DNA of 64,000 nucleotides, taken from positions 151,840 to 215,839 of the forward strand of contig NZ_JHZF01000015.1 of the NCBI RefSeq assembly GCF_000688295.1, in the 5' to 3' direction. Shown here one piece after another: positions 47,989 through 56,550 of this stretch (positions are counted from its first letter, which is position 1; every line of letters starts with the position of its first letter). The position numbers and the translations under genes were made by a program. The DNA is from Pseudooceanicola nanhaiensis DSM 18065. GTDB lineage: Bacteria; Pseudomonadota; Alphaproteobacteria; Rhodobacterales; Rhodobacteraceae. The notes beneath the pieces were generated by a model, which saw only the letters and a list, made by a program, of their open reading frames with translations, did not search any database and had not been told where the DNA came from.

Positions 47989-48684
47989 TCAGCCCTGCAT
48001 GCCGCTCAGGAGGACAAGCTGATGCGGGTCCGTGACCACGATGTGCTTGCGAGTCGACTGCACGATCCCGTCCTTCTGCCAGCCTGACAGCAGGCGGCTC
48101 ACGGTATGCAGGGTGGTGCCGGTCATCTCGGAGATGTTCTGACGGGTGATGGGAAAGGCGATCTCGATCCCTTCGGCTGTCTTCCGGCCGCTTTGGTTGA
48201 CCATGCGGAGCAGGGCGCAGGCGACCCGCTTCTCCACCGCCTGCGTGGCCATCTCGGTCAGCGTTTCCTGAATCTGGCCCAAGCGCTGCCCTAGGGTTTT
48301 GTAGCTCTCGGTCGCGAAGCCGGGGTAGTTCGCGGTGAAGTCGGACCAGAGGCTGACCGGCCACGAGAGCGCGATCGACTCGGCGGCAGCGATGGATGTC
48401 GCAGGGTAGGTGTCGCGCTGAAGGGCCGGAGCGATCCCGAAGAGCTGACCGGGCGATATGTGCAGCACGATGATCTGGTCCCCACCCGGCGTCGTGCGGA
48501 CCACGCGCAGATAGCCGTCGAGCAGCAGATAGAACCGGTCAGCGTCGTGGCCTTCGCGAAAGATCGCCGTGCCCTCTTCGTAACGGCGCGAGACGGCGTG
48601 ATCCAGGATCTCGCGAATCTGCGACCTCTCCAGCAGGGAGAAGGGCGGCAGATCGCTGAGCAGGCTTTCGTCGAGTTTGGGCAC
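47989..48684 (-). CDS. nnrR: NnrR/DNR-type CRP/FNR regulator
   Basis: 231 aa. An N-terminal cyclic-nucleotide-type beta-roll (YEEGTAIFREGHDADRFYLL) is followed by a dimer helix and a C-terminal helix-turn-helix (ITRQNISEMTGTTLHTVSRL). The N-terminal cysteine set of FNR is absent, which fits the NO-responding NnrR/DNR branch. It would activate the nos, nir, nor and pseudoazurin promoters whose boxes lie in this window. One box lies only 15 bases upstream of its own start, suggesting autoregulation. Confidence 0.88.
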   Translation of the reverse strand: MPKLDESLLSDLPPFSLLERSQIREILDHAVSRRYEEGTAIFREGHDADRFYLLLDGYLRVVRTTPGGDQIIVLHISPGQLFGIAPALQRDTYPATSIAAAESIALSWPVSLWSDFTANYPGFATESYKTLGQRLGQIQETLTEMATQAVEKRVACALLRMVNQSGRKTAEGIEIAFPITRQNISEMTGTTLHTVSRLLSGWQKDGIVQSTRKHIVVTDPHQLVLLSGMQG

Positions 48685-48699
48685 GTTCGTGTCCGGAGT

Positions 48700-48713
48700 T
48701 TGTTTCAGAGCAA
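48700..48713. promoter_or_regulatory. NnrR/FNR-type box between nnrR and pseudoazurin gene
   Basis: TTGTTTCAGAGCAA. For the plus strand, activation at -41.5 gives a start near 48748 with CATAAC (48736-48741) as -10 and a 38-base leader to the pseudoazurin gene. For nnrR it overlaps the promoter and could repress. Confidence 0.68.
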
Positions 48714-48785
48714 AGTTCGGCTGCCCACCTTAACGCATAACGGGGTCAGAGAATGCAACCGGACAAGACACGAAAGGATGTTCCG

Positions 48786-49214
48786 ATGCTTACGAAACTG
48801 ATGATGACCGCCGCGCTTGCCCTTGCCGCCGGTGCCGCCGGTGCCGAGACCTTCGAGGTGCACATGAAGAACAAGGGCGAAGCCGGTGCAATGGTCTTCG
48901 AGCCTGCCTTCGTGAAGGCGCAGCCCGGTGATGTGGTGAAGTTCATTCCCACCGACAAGGGCCACAACGTCGAGGATATCGACGGGATGCTCCCGGACGG
49001 CGTCGAGGGCTTCAAGACCAAGTTCAACGAGGAATTCGACCTCACCGTCGAGGCCGAAGGCGTCTACGGCATCAAGTGCACGCCGCACTATGCCATGGGG
49101 ATGGTCGCGCTGATCCAGGTGGGCGAGGCGGTCAACCTCGAAGCGGCCGAGGCCGTGAAGCAGAAGGGCAAGGCGAAGGGCCGCATGGCCGATCTGATCG
49201 CTCAGGTGGAATGA
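48786..49214 (+). CDS. Pseudoazurin (blue copper electron carrier)
   Basis: 142 aa with a Sec signal ([16 protein letters not shown]) and a mature cupredoxin beginning [20 protein letters not shown]. The type 1 copper ligands are His in DKGHNVED and Cys, His and Met in [12 protein letters not shown]. It carries electrons in the periplasm to NirK and NosZ and probably to NorC. AAAGGA lies before ATG 48786. It is divergent from nnrR and shares its FNR-type box. Confidence 0.95.
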   Translation: MLTKLMMTAALALAAGAAGAETFEVHMKNKGEAGAMVFEPAFVKAQPGDVVKFIPTDKGHNVEDIDGMLPDGVEGFKTKFNEEFDLTVEAEGVYGIKCTPHYAMGMVALIQVGEAVNLEAAEAVKQKGKAKGRMADLIAQVE

Positions 49215-49290
49215 CGCAGCGTCCCGCGTCTGATGACCGATCCGGGCGGTGCCAATGGTGCCGCCCGATTGCTTTCCAGGGGTAAGATCA

Positions 49291-50481
49291 ATGAAAACGC
49301 GCGAGATATACGAAGGCCCGGCGCTCTTCAGCTATGGCTTTCGTCCCTTCTTTCTTTTTGCCGGGCTCTTCGCCGCCGCGGTGATCCCGATGTGGTGGCT
49401 GATCTGGCGGGGAGAGATCAGCGTCAGCGGCCAGCTCGCACCGACCGACTGGCACATACATGAGATGGTCTTCGGATACGGTGCTGCCGTTGTCGCAGGG
49501 TTCCTGTTCACGGCCGTTCCCAACTGGACGGGCAGGATGCCGACGCGGGGCTGGCCTCTGATGGTTCTGCTGGCGCTGTGGCTGGCGGGGAGGGCGGGTG
49601 TCGCGGGGCTGTTGCCGGTCGGTCCGGTCGGGGCCGCCATCATCGACCAGATGTTCCTGCTGGCTGTCGCCGCCATGATCGCACGGGAAATCGTGGCCGG
49701 TCGCAACTGGAAGAACCTCAAGGTGCTCGTCCCGGTCTCCCTGCTTTGGGGCGCGAATATCCTGTTTCACGTCGAGGCGCTCACTCAGGGTGTGTCGGAA
49801 ATCGGCCGTCGGCTCGGGATCGCCCTGCTCATCTTCCTGATCATGCTGATCGGAGGGCGTATCGTGCCGAGCTTCACGCGGAACTGGCTTGCCCAACGCA
49901 GGTCGGAGCGGATGCCGGTTGCGTTCAATCGTTTCGACGGTCTCTGCATCCTGGTCGGGGCTGCCGCACTGGTCAGCTGGGTCGTTGCGCCGTTTCATGC
50001 CGCGAGCGTTCTTGCCGGCGGCGCCGCGGCGGTGCTGCACCTCGTGCGACTGCTGCGCTGGCGGGGGCTGGCCGCCTGGCGGTCGCCGCTTCTCTTGATG
50101 CTCCACGTCGCATACCTGATGGTGCCGCTGGGTTTTGCGTCCATCGGGGCCGGAGCGGCGGGCCTCGTGGGTCCGGCCGTCAGCGCCCATGTGCTGGGCA
50201 TCGGAGCCGTCGCCGGGATGACGCTGGCGGTGATGATGCGGGCAACGATGGGTCATACAGGCCGTCCGCTGGTTGCCGGCCCCTGGCTCACCAGCGCATT
50301 CGCCCTGATCTGTGCCGCCACCCTGGCCCGCGTGGCTGGCCAGGATGTGTCGCTTGGCGGTCTCGACGGGGTCGATCTGTCCGCCATCCTCTGGACGCTG
50401 GCATTCGGTGTCTACCTTTGGCGCGTCGCGCCCTGGCTCATTGGTCCGAAGGTTGCGCGGAAGGCCGTTTCCAGGGTCTGA
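49291..50481 (+). CDS. nnrS: NnrS-family heme-copper membrane protein
   Basis: 396 aa with about 12 membrane helices. The NnrS signature parts are ALFSYGFRPFFLFAGLFAA, DWHIHEMVFGYGAAVVAGFL, TAVPNWTGR, GGRIVPSFTRNWL and HVLGIGAVAGMTLAVMMRAT. NnrS binds heme and copper and relieves NO stress rather than reducing it directly. AGGGGTAAG precedes ATG 49291. It follows the pseudoazurin gene by 76 bases and may be co-transcribed with it. Confidence 0.94.
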   Translation: MKTREIYEGPALFSYGFRPFFLFAGLFAAAVIPMWWLIWRGEISVSGQLAPTDWHIHEMVFGYGAAVVAGFLFTAVPNWTGRMPTRGWPLMVLLALWLAGRAGVAGLLPVGPVGAAIIDQMFLLAVAAMIAREIVAGRNWKNLKVLVPVSLLWGANILFHVEALTQGVSEIGRRLGIALLIFLIMLIGGRIVPSFTRNWLAQRRSERMPVAFNRFDGLCILVGAAALVSWVVAPFHAASVLAGGAAAVLHLVRLLRWRGLAAWRSPLLLMLHVAYLMVPLGFASIGAGAAGLVGPAVSAHVLGIGAVAGMTLAVMMRATMGHTGRPLVAGPWLTSAFALICAATLARVAGQDVSLGGLDGVDLSAILWTLAFGVYLWRVAPWLIGPKVARKAVSRV

Positions 50482-50797
50482 TGCACCTGCTTGCGTGTGG
50501 AATTGCGGCGGGCGTCTCATGCCCGCCGATGGTCCGGGAATTGAGCCCGAGCGAAATGTCCGAGAGCGCTGAGCTCAGGACCCGCACCTGCCTCGGGCGC
50601 GCAGCGCAGGGCACGTCTTCTGCGCGCCGGCCATTTCAGCCCATCCTCCGAGTGAAGACCGCATTTTCGGCCCGGGTCTCGACGCCGGTTCGGCGCGCCC
50701 TGTGACCCATTTTGTGAGGCACGCCGACGCGCAGACGGAGGCGGGCCGCTTGATCAGCGGCTGTCCCGTCGGGACGTATGCAGTCATTCGAGGAGAT
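50482..50797. other. Intergenic region between nnrS and tRNA-Gln
   Basis: No convincing gene is seen. GGCGGGC (50507-50513) and GCCCGCC (50521-50527) form a short hairpin 26 bases after the nnrS stop and may end that transcript, although no T-run follows. The remainder has no coding pattern. I found no second copy of the tRNA 3' end here. Confidence 0.4.
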
Positions 50798-50872
50798 TGG
50801 CTGGGGTGGTAGGATTCGAACCTACGGTACACGGTACCAAAAACCGCTGCCTTACCGCTTGGCTACACCCCA
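50798..50872 (-). tRNA. tRNA-Gln (anticodon UUG)
   Basis: The minus strand gives a 75-base tRNA ending in encoded CCA. The acceptor stem is TGGGGTG/CACCCCA, the D-arm region is TAGCCAAGCGGTAAGGC, the anticodon loop is TTTTGG with TTG, and the T-arm is GTAGGTTCGAATCCTAC. Position 33 is T and the loop and stem bases match proteobacterial tRNA-Gln. Its 3' end faces the denitrification region. Confidence 0.96.
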
Positions 50873-50975
50873 ACGTGGGCGGGTATTTACGCGCTGACGG
50901 CGGGCACCGCAAGACCCCTTTCGGCGTTTTCTCGACCGAATTTCGCCGCTGCCGGAAGGTCATGCGGCGCGGGGC

Positions 50976-52310
50976 TCATTCGGTCGGGGCCTCGCGGCGC
51001 AGGAGGTCCGGATTGCCCTGGGTGCGCTCCTCGTCGACGATGGCCGCAAGCTCACTCTCGGCCTGCGCCTCGACGTTGAGCGGGGTTTCGGGCGCGGGGG
51101 CCTTGGAGGCGGGGGCGCGGCGGTCGGTCTCGGGCGCGTCGGTCCGGGCATCGCTGTTCGCGTCGAGGATGCGGTAGGTGGGCTCGGGCATCGCGATTCC
51201 CGCCTCGGTCAGCGCGACCATCGACAGGCGGATCGCCTCGCCGCGGGCGGCCGGCAGCGAGGTGTGGTTCTGGTCGATCCAGCCGATCAGGCGCAGCGTC
51301 ACGGTGCTGTCGCCCACGCCCTCGATCCAGGCGCTCGGCGCGGGGTTCTCGAGGGTGAAGGGCAGGGCGGTGAGCGTCTCCTGCGCCACGGTCACGGCCC
51401 GGGCGAGGTCGGCATCCGGCGCCACCCCGAGATCGAACAGGAACCGCCGTTCGGCATTGCGCGAGAAGTTCACGATCCGGCTCTTGAACACGGTCGCGTT
51501 CGGGATGCGGATGTGGTTGCCGTCATAGCTGAGCAGGATGGTCGCGCGCGAGGTCAGCCGGATCACCTTGCCCTCGTCGCCGTTGATCTCGACCGCGTCG
51601 TTCGGGCGGAACGGCTGGCGGACCGAGAGCATGACCGAGGCGATGAAGTTCTCGACCGTGTCCTTCACGGCGAAACCGATGGCCAGGCCGATGATCCCCG
51701 CCGCCCCGAGAATCGTGCCGAGCAGCGCGGTCGCATTGAGGATATCAAGCGCCACCACCAGCCCCGCGACCCCGAAGGCGAGGCGGACGATCTGGCGGTA
51801 GATGTCGGCGATGAAGGCATTGGGCGCCAGTCGGTCCCACGGCTGCGTCATCCGCGCCAGCAGCACCCCGATCGTGGCCACGATGATGAAGGCCAGCAGC
51901 GCGATGGCGAGGAGCGGCAGGAAGGCGACGGTCTGCCCGGCACGCTCCATGAAGCGCTCCAGCGCGGGATCGAGCCGGCGGACCACGTCGGTCGTCTCCT
52001 CGACCTCGTTGCGGATCGCCACCACGCCGGTGATCCGGCTGACGATCTCGTTCAGCCGCTGCGACGATACGGCGTCGAGCACGGTGCCGCGCAAGGTGAC
52101 GATGCCGGAATTGACCGCGACCGTCACATCCTCGTAGCCGCCGATCTCGCGCAGGATGGCGCGGATCCGGTTGGCCATGGCGATGTCGGTCTCGCGGTCG
52201 TCGGTGACCTCGATCGCGCCGTCCGGCTGGTCGGCCTCCTGCGCCGCCACGGGGAGCGGCGCGAGAAGCAGGGCGAGGAACAGGGCGAGGGGGCGGAGAA
52301 AGGCGGGCAT
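50976..52310 (-). CDS. Mechanosensitive channel (MscS family) with N-terminal BON domain
   Basis: 444 aa. A signal peptide (LFLALLLAPLPVAAQ) is followed by a periplasmic BON domain (about 40-100, GIVTLRGTVLDAVSSQRLNE). Three to four membrane helices come next. The pore helix region is LLGTILGAAGIIGLAIGFAV followed by KDTVENFIASVML and the beta domain ENFI...VRQPFRPNDAVEI. A Pro/Ala-rich C-terminal tail ends the protein. It should open under membrane tension to release solutes. It stands alone beside tRNA-Gln. Confidence 0.9.
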   Translation of the reverse strand: MPAFLRPLALFLALLLAPLPVAAQEADQPDGAIEVTDDRETDIAMANRIRAILREIGGYEDVTVAVNSGIVTLRGTVLDAVSSQRLNEIVSRITGVVAIRNEVEETTDVVRRLDPALERFMERAGQTVAFLPLLAIALLAFIIVATIGVLLARMTQPWDRLAPNAFIADIYRQIVRLAFGVAGLVVALDILNATALLGTILGAAGIIGLAIGFAVKDTVENFIASVMLSVRQPFRPNDAVEINGDEGKVIRLTSRATILLSYDGNHIRIPNATVFKSRIVNFSRNAERRFLFDLGVAPDADLARAVTVAQETLTALPFTLENPAPSAWIEGVGDSTVTLRLIGWIDQNHTSLPAARGEAIRLSMVALTEAGIAMPEPTYRILDANSDARTDAPETDRRAPASKAPAPETPLNVEAQAESELAAIVDEERTQGNPDLLRREAPTE

Positions 52311-52443
52311 CGGAATTCCGTCGGGGCTGCAAACCGCGCCATCCTACCGGCGCCCGGTCACCGTGCAAGCGGCAAGGGCAGGGGAAAGCGCCCGACCCTC
52401 CGGCACATATCTGAAATTCGGCCTCGCGACGGAAGCGCGCGTG

Positions 52444-53034
52444 TCAGTCCCGGATCTCGTCCACGCCGACGCCCCAGAGGCCGGTCTTGGCGGCCCAGCC
52501 CCGGTGCGATCCGACGCGGAGGTAGCACCAGTTCGGGCCACATTCGCCAAGCCGGGCGATCACGTTCTGCTCGAGCTTGGCGACCACCTTGGCCTGCGGA
52601 TCGGGCCGCATCCTGAGCTCGACCATCTCGTCGCGGACCAGCACCGTCCGGTTGCCGCTCAGCAGCGAGTAATGGACCCAGCCGCCCATCCCATCCTGGT
52701 CCAGCACCCGGCGCCAGTGGCCGAATTCCGCGACGATCTCGAGCGGCATGTCCTGGCGCTGGAACACCCAGTCGATCCGGTGGGTCAGGCTGGGCCCGCG
52801 GCGGACGTTGCTTTCGCGGGCCTTCATCGAGACGAATCTGGGCAGCGGCAGATGCGTCACCGGGCCCATGGCCTGAACGGTCTGCTCTTCTGCCTGGACT
52901 TCGGGCGCCTCGGCCGCCGCCTGTGCGGGCATCGCCGCCACCGTCACGGTGTCCTGCGCCATGCCGCGGGGCGCGCCTGCGCCCCATGCGAGCACGCATG
53001 CCACCGCGGAGAGAACCGCCGCCATATTGGTCAT
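52444..53034 (-). CDS. Exported SH3-domain protein
   Basis: 196 aa with a signal peptide (LSAVACVLAWGAGAPRGMAQ), a linker rich in Ala/Glu/Gln, and a bacterial SH3 pair: FVSMKARESNVRRGPSLTHR (first domain) and VELRMRPDPQAKVVAKLEQN (second), ending near CGPNWCYLRVGSHRGWA. The two cysteines in CGPNWC could form a disulfide. It probably binds peptidoglycan in the periplasm; the exact role is unknown. It is divergent from a 2-hydroxyacid dehydrogenase gene. Confidence 0.85.
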   Translation of the reverse strand: MTNMAAVLSAVACVLAWGAGAPRGMAQDTVTVAAMPAQAAAEAPEVQAEEQTVQAMGPVTHLPLPRFVSMKARESNVRRGPSLTHRIDWVFQRQDMPLEIVAEFGHWRRVLDQDGMGGWVHYSLLSGNRTVLVRDEMVELRMRPDPQAKVVAKLEQNVIARLGECGPNWCYLRVGSHRGWAAKTGLWGVGVDEIRD

Positions 53035-53143
53035 GTTGTCAGCCCGATACTGCTTGTTCTTCGGTGCCGGTTCTTGTGCCGGTCGCCTCGTTCATGCAAC
53101 TTGCCAGCAAGCCGCAGGGGTTGGAAGTCGCCGGAGGAGCCGA

Positions 53144-54127
53144 ATGCCATCTGAACGTCTGAGTGTTGTCGTTACGCGACGCCTTCCGGAGGCCGTCGAG
53201 GACCGCATGCGGGAGCTGTTCGATGTCCGCTTCGGCGAGACCGAGCGCCCGATGACCCGCGAGGAGCTCAGCGAGGCGATGCGCTCGGCGGACGTGCTGG
53301 TGCCGAATCTGCGCGACCGGATCGACCAGACGCTCATCGCGCAGGCCGGGCCGAACTTCCGCCTGATCGCGAATTACGGGGCCGGGGTCGACCACATCGA
53401 TGTGGCCACCTGCCGCCAGCGCGGGATCCTCGTCTCGAACACGCCCGGCGTGGTGACCGAGGACACCGCCGACATGGCGATGGCGCTGATCCTCGCGGTC
53501 ACCCGGCGGATCCCCGAGGGGCTGGCCCGGATGCAGTCGCAGGACTGGGACGGCTGGTCGCCCGGCGCGCTGAACGGCGGCCGCATCGCCGGGCGGCGGC
53601 TCGGCATCCTCGGCATGGGCCGGATCGGGCGCGCGCTGGCGCAGCGGGCGAACGCCTTCGGGATGCAGGTGCATTACCACAACCGCCGCCGCCTCCGTCC
53701 CGAGATCGAGGAGGAATACAAGGCGCGCTACTGGGAAAGCCTCGACCAGATGGTCGCGCGGATGGACGTGCTGTCGATCAACTGCCCGCACACGCCCTCG
53801 ACCTTCCACCTGATGAACGCGCGGCGGCTCAAGCTGATGAAACCCGATGCGGTGATCGTGAACACCTCGCGCGGGGAGGTGATCGACCAGAACGCGCTGA
53901 CGCGGATGCTGAAATCCTCCGCCATCGCGGGCGCCGGGCTCGACGTCTACGAATTCGGGCAGGTCAACGAGGAGCTGCGCAGCCTGCCCAACGTGGTGAT
54001 GCTGCCGCACATGGGCTCGGCCACCACCGAGGGCCGGATCGAGATGGGCGAGAAGGTCATCATCAACATCAAGACCTTCGCCGACGGTCACCGGCCGCCC
54101 GACCAGGTCGTGCCGGGCACGCTGTGA
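53144..54127 (+). CDS. D-isomer specific 2-hydroxyacid dehydrogenase (glyoxylate/hydroxypyruvate reductase-like)
   Basis: 327 aa. The NAD(P) fold carries GILGMGRIGRALAQRANAFG near 153-172. Catalytic Arg, Glu and His sit in VNTSRGEVID, AGLDVYEFGQ and LPHMGSATTE. The N-terminal catalytic half has NYGAGVDHID. It reduces a 2-oxoacid such as glyoxylate or hydroxypyruvate. GGAGGAG precedes ATG 53144; longer starts upstream lie over the divergent SH3 gene. Its stop overlaps a GTG start of the next gene. Confidence 0.92.
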   Translation: MPSERLSVVVTRRLPEAVEDRMRELFDVRFGETERPMTREELSEAMRSADVLVPNLRDRIDQTLIAQAGPNFRLIANYGAGVDHIDVATCRQRGILVSNTPGVVTEDTADMAMALILAVTRRIPEGLARMQSQDWDGWSPGALNGGRIAGRRLGILGMGRIGRALAQRANAFGMQVHYHNRRRLRPEIEEEYKARYWESLDQMVARMDVLSINCPHTPSTFHLMNARRLKLMKPDAVIVNTSRGEVIDQNALTRMLKSSAIAGAGLDVYEFGQVNEELRSLPNVVMLPHMGSATTEGRIEMGEKVIINIKTFADGHRPPDQVVPGTL

Positions 54128-55053
54128 CCGACCGGCCCCGCCGGCCGGAGGAGCCGCCGCTCCGGGCGGATCCCGCGCGCCGGACCGCCCCGCCGGTGAG
54201 CGCCGAGGCGCGGTATCGGGACGAGGCGAGCCGCCACGGGTCGCGGCCCCTGATCGGGCTTCTGGCGCTGGTGCTGGCGGTGGCCTTCGCGCTGCTCGCG
54301 ACGGTGCCGCGGATGAACCCGCTCGTCGGAGAGGCCGAGGGCTTCCAGAAGGACATCGCGCTCGCCGCGGGGACGACCTACATCTCGCTCCGCGCGATCA
54401 ACGCCGCGCTGTCCTTCGCGCAGGAGGTCGAGGTCGGCGGCTCGATGGTCGTCTCGGGCACGGTGCACCCGCTGAAATGGCTGGAGCCCGTGGACGACAC
54501 GGTGGAGCGTGTCTCGGGCCTGATCTTCGCGGTCGCGGTGCTGACCGGCGTGCTCTCGATCTCGATGGCGCCGACGGTGGCGGCAGGCTGCGTGCTGCTC
54601 GCGCTGGCGCTGATCGGACGGTGCACCTGCGAGGTGGCGCCCGGCGGCTGGCACCGGACGCCGCAGCCGCTCCGCCGCGCCTTCGGCGGCTGCGGTGCGA
54701 TCGGCTTCGCCCTCGCGGTCGCGCTGCCGCTGGCCTTCGTGGTGGGGCTCTGGGGCGGGGAGCTTCTGACGCAGGCCTCGCTCGCCGAGGCCAACGCGAC
54801 GCTGTCGCGGATCGGCGGCGAGGCGGAGCGGCTGATCGGCGTCGACCAGCCGGGGATCGAGGAGCGCAACTGGCTCGACACGATCGAGGCCTATCGCGCC
54901 GCCGCCGGGGTCTTCTGGAACGGCGCGGACGAACTGCTGCAGGCCTCGCTCAGCCTGACGGGGATCTTCCTGCTGCGGATGATCATCCTGCCGATGCTGG
55001 TCCTGCTGGTGGTGCTGCGCACCTTCTGGCACCTCGTCGGCCTGCGTCACTGA
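54124..55053 (+). CDS. Hypothetical inner-membrane protein
   Basis: 309 aa from GTG 54124, which overlaps the upstream stop (GTGA). A basic, Pro-rich N-terminus is followed by about five membrane helices (LIGLLALVLAVAFALLATVP, LIFAVAVLTGVLSISMAPTV, VAAGCVLLALALIGRC, IGFALAVALPLAFVVGLWGG, LRMIILPMLVLLVVLRTFWH). Long periplasmic loops contain helices near 65-105 and 195-250. No family is recognised. It is coupled to the dehydrogenase and followed by thpR. Confidence 0.75.
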   Translation: MTDRPRRPEEPPLRADPARRTAPPVSAEARYRDEASRHGSRPLIGLLALVLAVAFALLATVPRMNPLVGEAEGFQKDIALAAGTTYISLRAINAALSFAQEVEVGGSMVVSGTVHPLKWLEPVDDTVERVSGLIFAVAVLTGVLSISMAPTVAAGCVLLALALIGRCTCEVAPGGWHRTPQPLRRAFGGCGAIGFALAVALPLAFVVGLWGGELLTQASLAEANATLSRIGGEAERLIGVDQPGIEERNWLDTIEAYRAAAGVFWNGADELLQASLSLTGIFLLRMIILPMLVLLVVLRTFWHLVGLRH

Positions 55054-55061
55054 CCGGCGCG

Positions 55062-55616
55062 ATGCGCCTGTTCCTCGCCATCGACCTGCCGGAGGAGGTG
55101 AAGGACGACCTCGCCGCGGTGCAGGACGACCTGACCGTGGGGCGCAGGACCGATCCCGACACGTTCCACCTGACGCTCGCCTTCCTGGGCGATCAGGACG
55201 CGGCCTTTGCCGAGGAGCTGGACCTCGAGATGCAGGGCCTTTCCGCGCCGGGGTTCGATCTGGCGCTGGCGGGGTTCGACACGTTCGGCGGGACCACACC
55301 CGCGGTGCTTTTCGCCGGCGTTGCCGAGGCCGGGCCGGTGACCGAACTGCACAGGGCGGTGCGCCGCAAGGTGCGGGCGGCGGGGCTGGAGCTCGACCGC
55401 GAGCGGTTCCGCCCGCATGTCACCGTGGCGCGGTTCCGCAAACGGCTGCCGGCGGAGGCGTTGGAGGGGATCCGGATGTTCCTTGCCCGGAACGCGGGGT
55501 ATCGCGGCGCGGCGTTCCCGGTGCGCGACGTGGTGCTGTTCGAGAGCGCGCTGTCGGCGGCAGGGGCCGTGCATACGGAACTCGCCCGCTACCCGCTCCG
55601 AAGCGTCGCGGGCTGA
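55062..55616 (+). CDS. thpR: RNA 2',3'-cyclic phosphodiesterase (2H family)
   Basis: 184 aa with the two HxTx active-site motifs of the 2H phosphoesterases: HLTL at 36-39 and HVTV at 119-122. The opening is MRLFLAIDLPEEVKDDLAAV. It opens 2',3'-cyclic phosphates on RNA ends in the cytosol. It lies eight bases after the membrane-protein gene and ends before the convergent adenosyltransferase gene. Confidence 0.92.
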   Translation: MRLFLAIDLPEEVKDDLAAVQDDLTVGRRTDPDTFHLTLAFLGDQDAAFAEELDLEMQGLSAPGFDLALAGFDTFGGTTPAVLFAGVAEAGPVTELHRAVRRKVRAAGLELDRERFRPHVTVARFRKRLPAEALEGIRMFLARNAGYRGAAFPVRDVVLFESALSAAGAVHTELARYPLRSVAG

Positions 55617-55678
55617 CGGCAGGGTCATCGCGGCGCCGCGTCGCGCGTCAGCCCTCCCCCCGCCTGGTCCGCGCCGGT

Positions 55679-56251
55679 CTACCGGTTCGCGCCCGGCACC
55701 CACAGCACATCCGTCGCGCCGTTGTCGTTGGCGACCCGCGAGGCCACGAAGAACCAGTCCGACAGGCGGTTGAGATAGCGCACCGCCTCGGGGTTGCAGC
55801 CTTCCTCGGCCATCAGCGCGACGGCGAGCCGCTCGGCCCGGCGCGAGACGGTCCGGCAGAGGTGCAGCGCCGCCGACAGCGGGTTGCCGCCCGGCAGCAC
55901 GAAGCTGCGCAGCGGCTTCAGCCCGGCGTTCATCTCGTCGATCTCGCGCTCGAGCCGGTCCACCTGCGCGGCGACCATCCGGAGCGGCGGGTACTCCGCC
56001 TCGGCGTCCTTCTCCATCCCCGGGCGGCAGAGGTCCGCGCCCAGATCGAAGAGGTCGTTCTGGATCGCGGCAAGGCGCGCGTCCATCTCGCCCGTCGCAT
56101 GAAGCCGGGCCATCCCGACGGTCGCGTTCGTCTCGTCCGAGGTGCCGTAGGTCTCGACCCGGAGCGAGGGTTTCGGCACCCGGGTCCCGTCGCCGAGCGC
56201 CGTCTCGCCCGCGTCGCCGGTGCGCGTGTAGATCTTGTTCAGAACGACCAT
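55679..56251 (-). CDS. Cob(I)alamin adenosyltransferase, PduO type
   Basis: 190 aa. The N-terminal ATP-binding TRTGDAGETALGDGTRVPK is followed by VETYGTSDETNA, the PduO signature around FVLPGGNPLSAALHLCRTVS with RRAER, and the NRLSDWFFVASR close. It converts cobalamin to adenosylcobalamin. Its first base overlaps the stop of the small membrane gene upstream (TGATG), so the pair are coupled. Confidence 0.95.
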   Translation of the reverse strand: MVVLNKIYTRTGDAGETALGDGTRVPKPSLRVETYGTSDETNATVGMARLHATGEMDARLAAIQNDLFDLGADLCRPGMEKDAEAEYPPLRMVAAQVDRLEREIDEMNAGLKPLRSFVLPGGNPLSAALHLCRTVSRRAERLAVALMAEEGCNPEAVRYLNRLSDWFFVASRVANDNGATDVLWVPGANR

Positions 56252-56448
56252 CAGTTCCCCCCTCTGAGCCAGACGAAGAGCACGATCAGCACGACGGCGA
56301 GAAACTGCGCCGCGATCCTGAGCTGCATCACCTTGTTGGATTTCTTCGGATCGACGCCGCGTGCGAAGCCGCCGATGCCGTAGAGCAGGATCGCGGCCAC
56401 CGCCAGGACGGCGATCATCACGACATAGAAGAACGGGTCATTGGTCAT
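56251..56448 (-). CDS. Twin transmembrane small protein
   Basis: 65 aa with two membrane helices (YVVMIAVLAVAAILLYGIGG and RIAAQFLAVVLIVLFVWLRG) joined by the conserved RGVDPKKSNKVMQLRIAAQ loop. That loop is typical of the small twin-transmembrane family found beside PduO genes in alphaproteobacteria and recalls HIG1-type proteins. Function is unknown. Confidence 0.85.
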   Translation of the reverse strand: MTNDPFFYVVMIAVLAVAAILLYGIGGFARGVDPKKSNKVMQLRIAAQFLAVVLIVLFVWLRGGN

Positions 56449-56550
56449 CGTCAGGGCTCCTCGGGACGTCGCATCCCTCTGCCCCCCACTTAGGCGAGCG
56501 GCGCGGGAAAGCGAACCGGATATTTCCGCGCAGGGGGGCGGAGGGGGCGG

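Noticed and set aside
50482..50797. Duplicated 3' end of tRNA-Gln as attachment-site evidence
   Set aside because: I looked in this gap and near 25200 and found no second copy of the tRNA 3' sequence.
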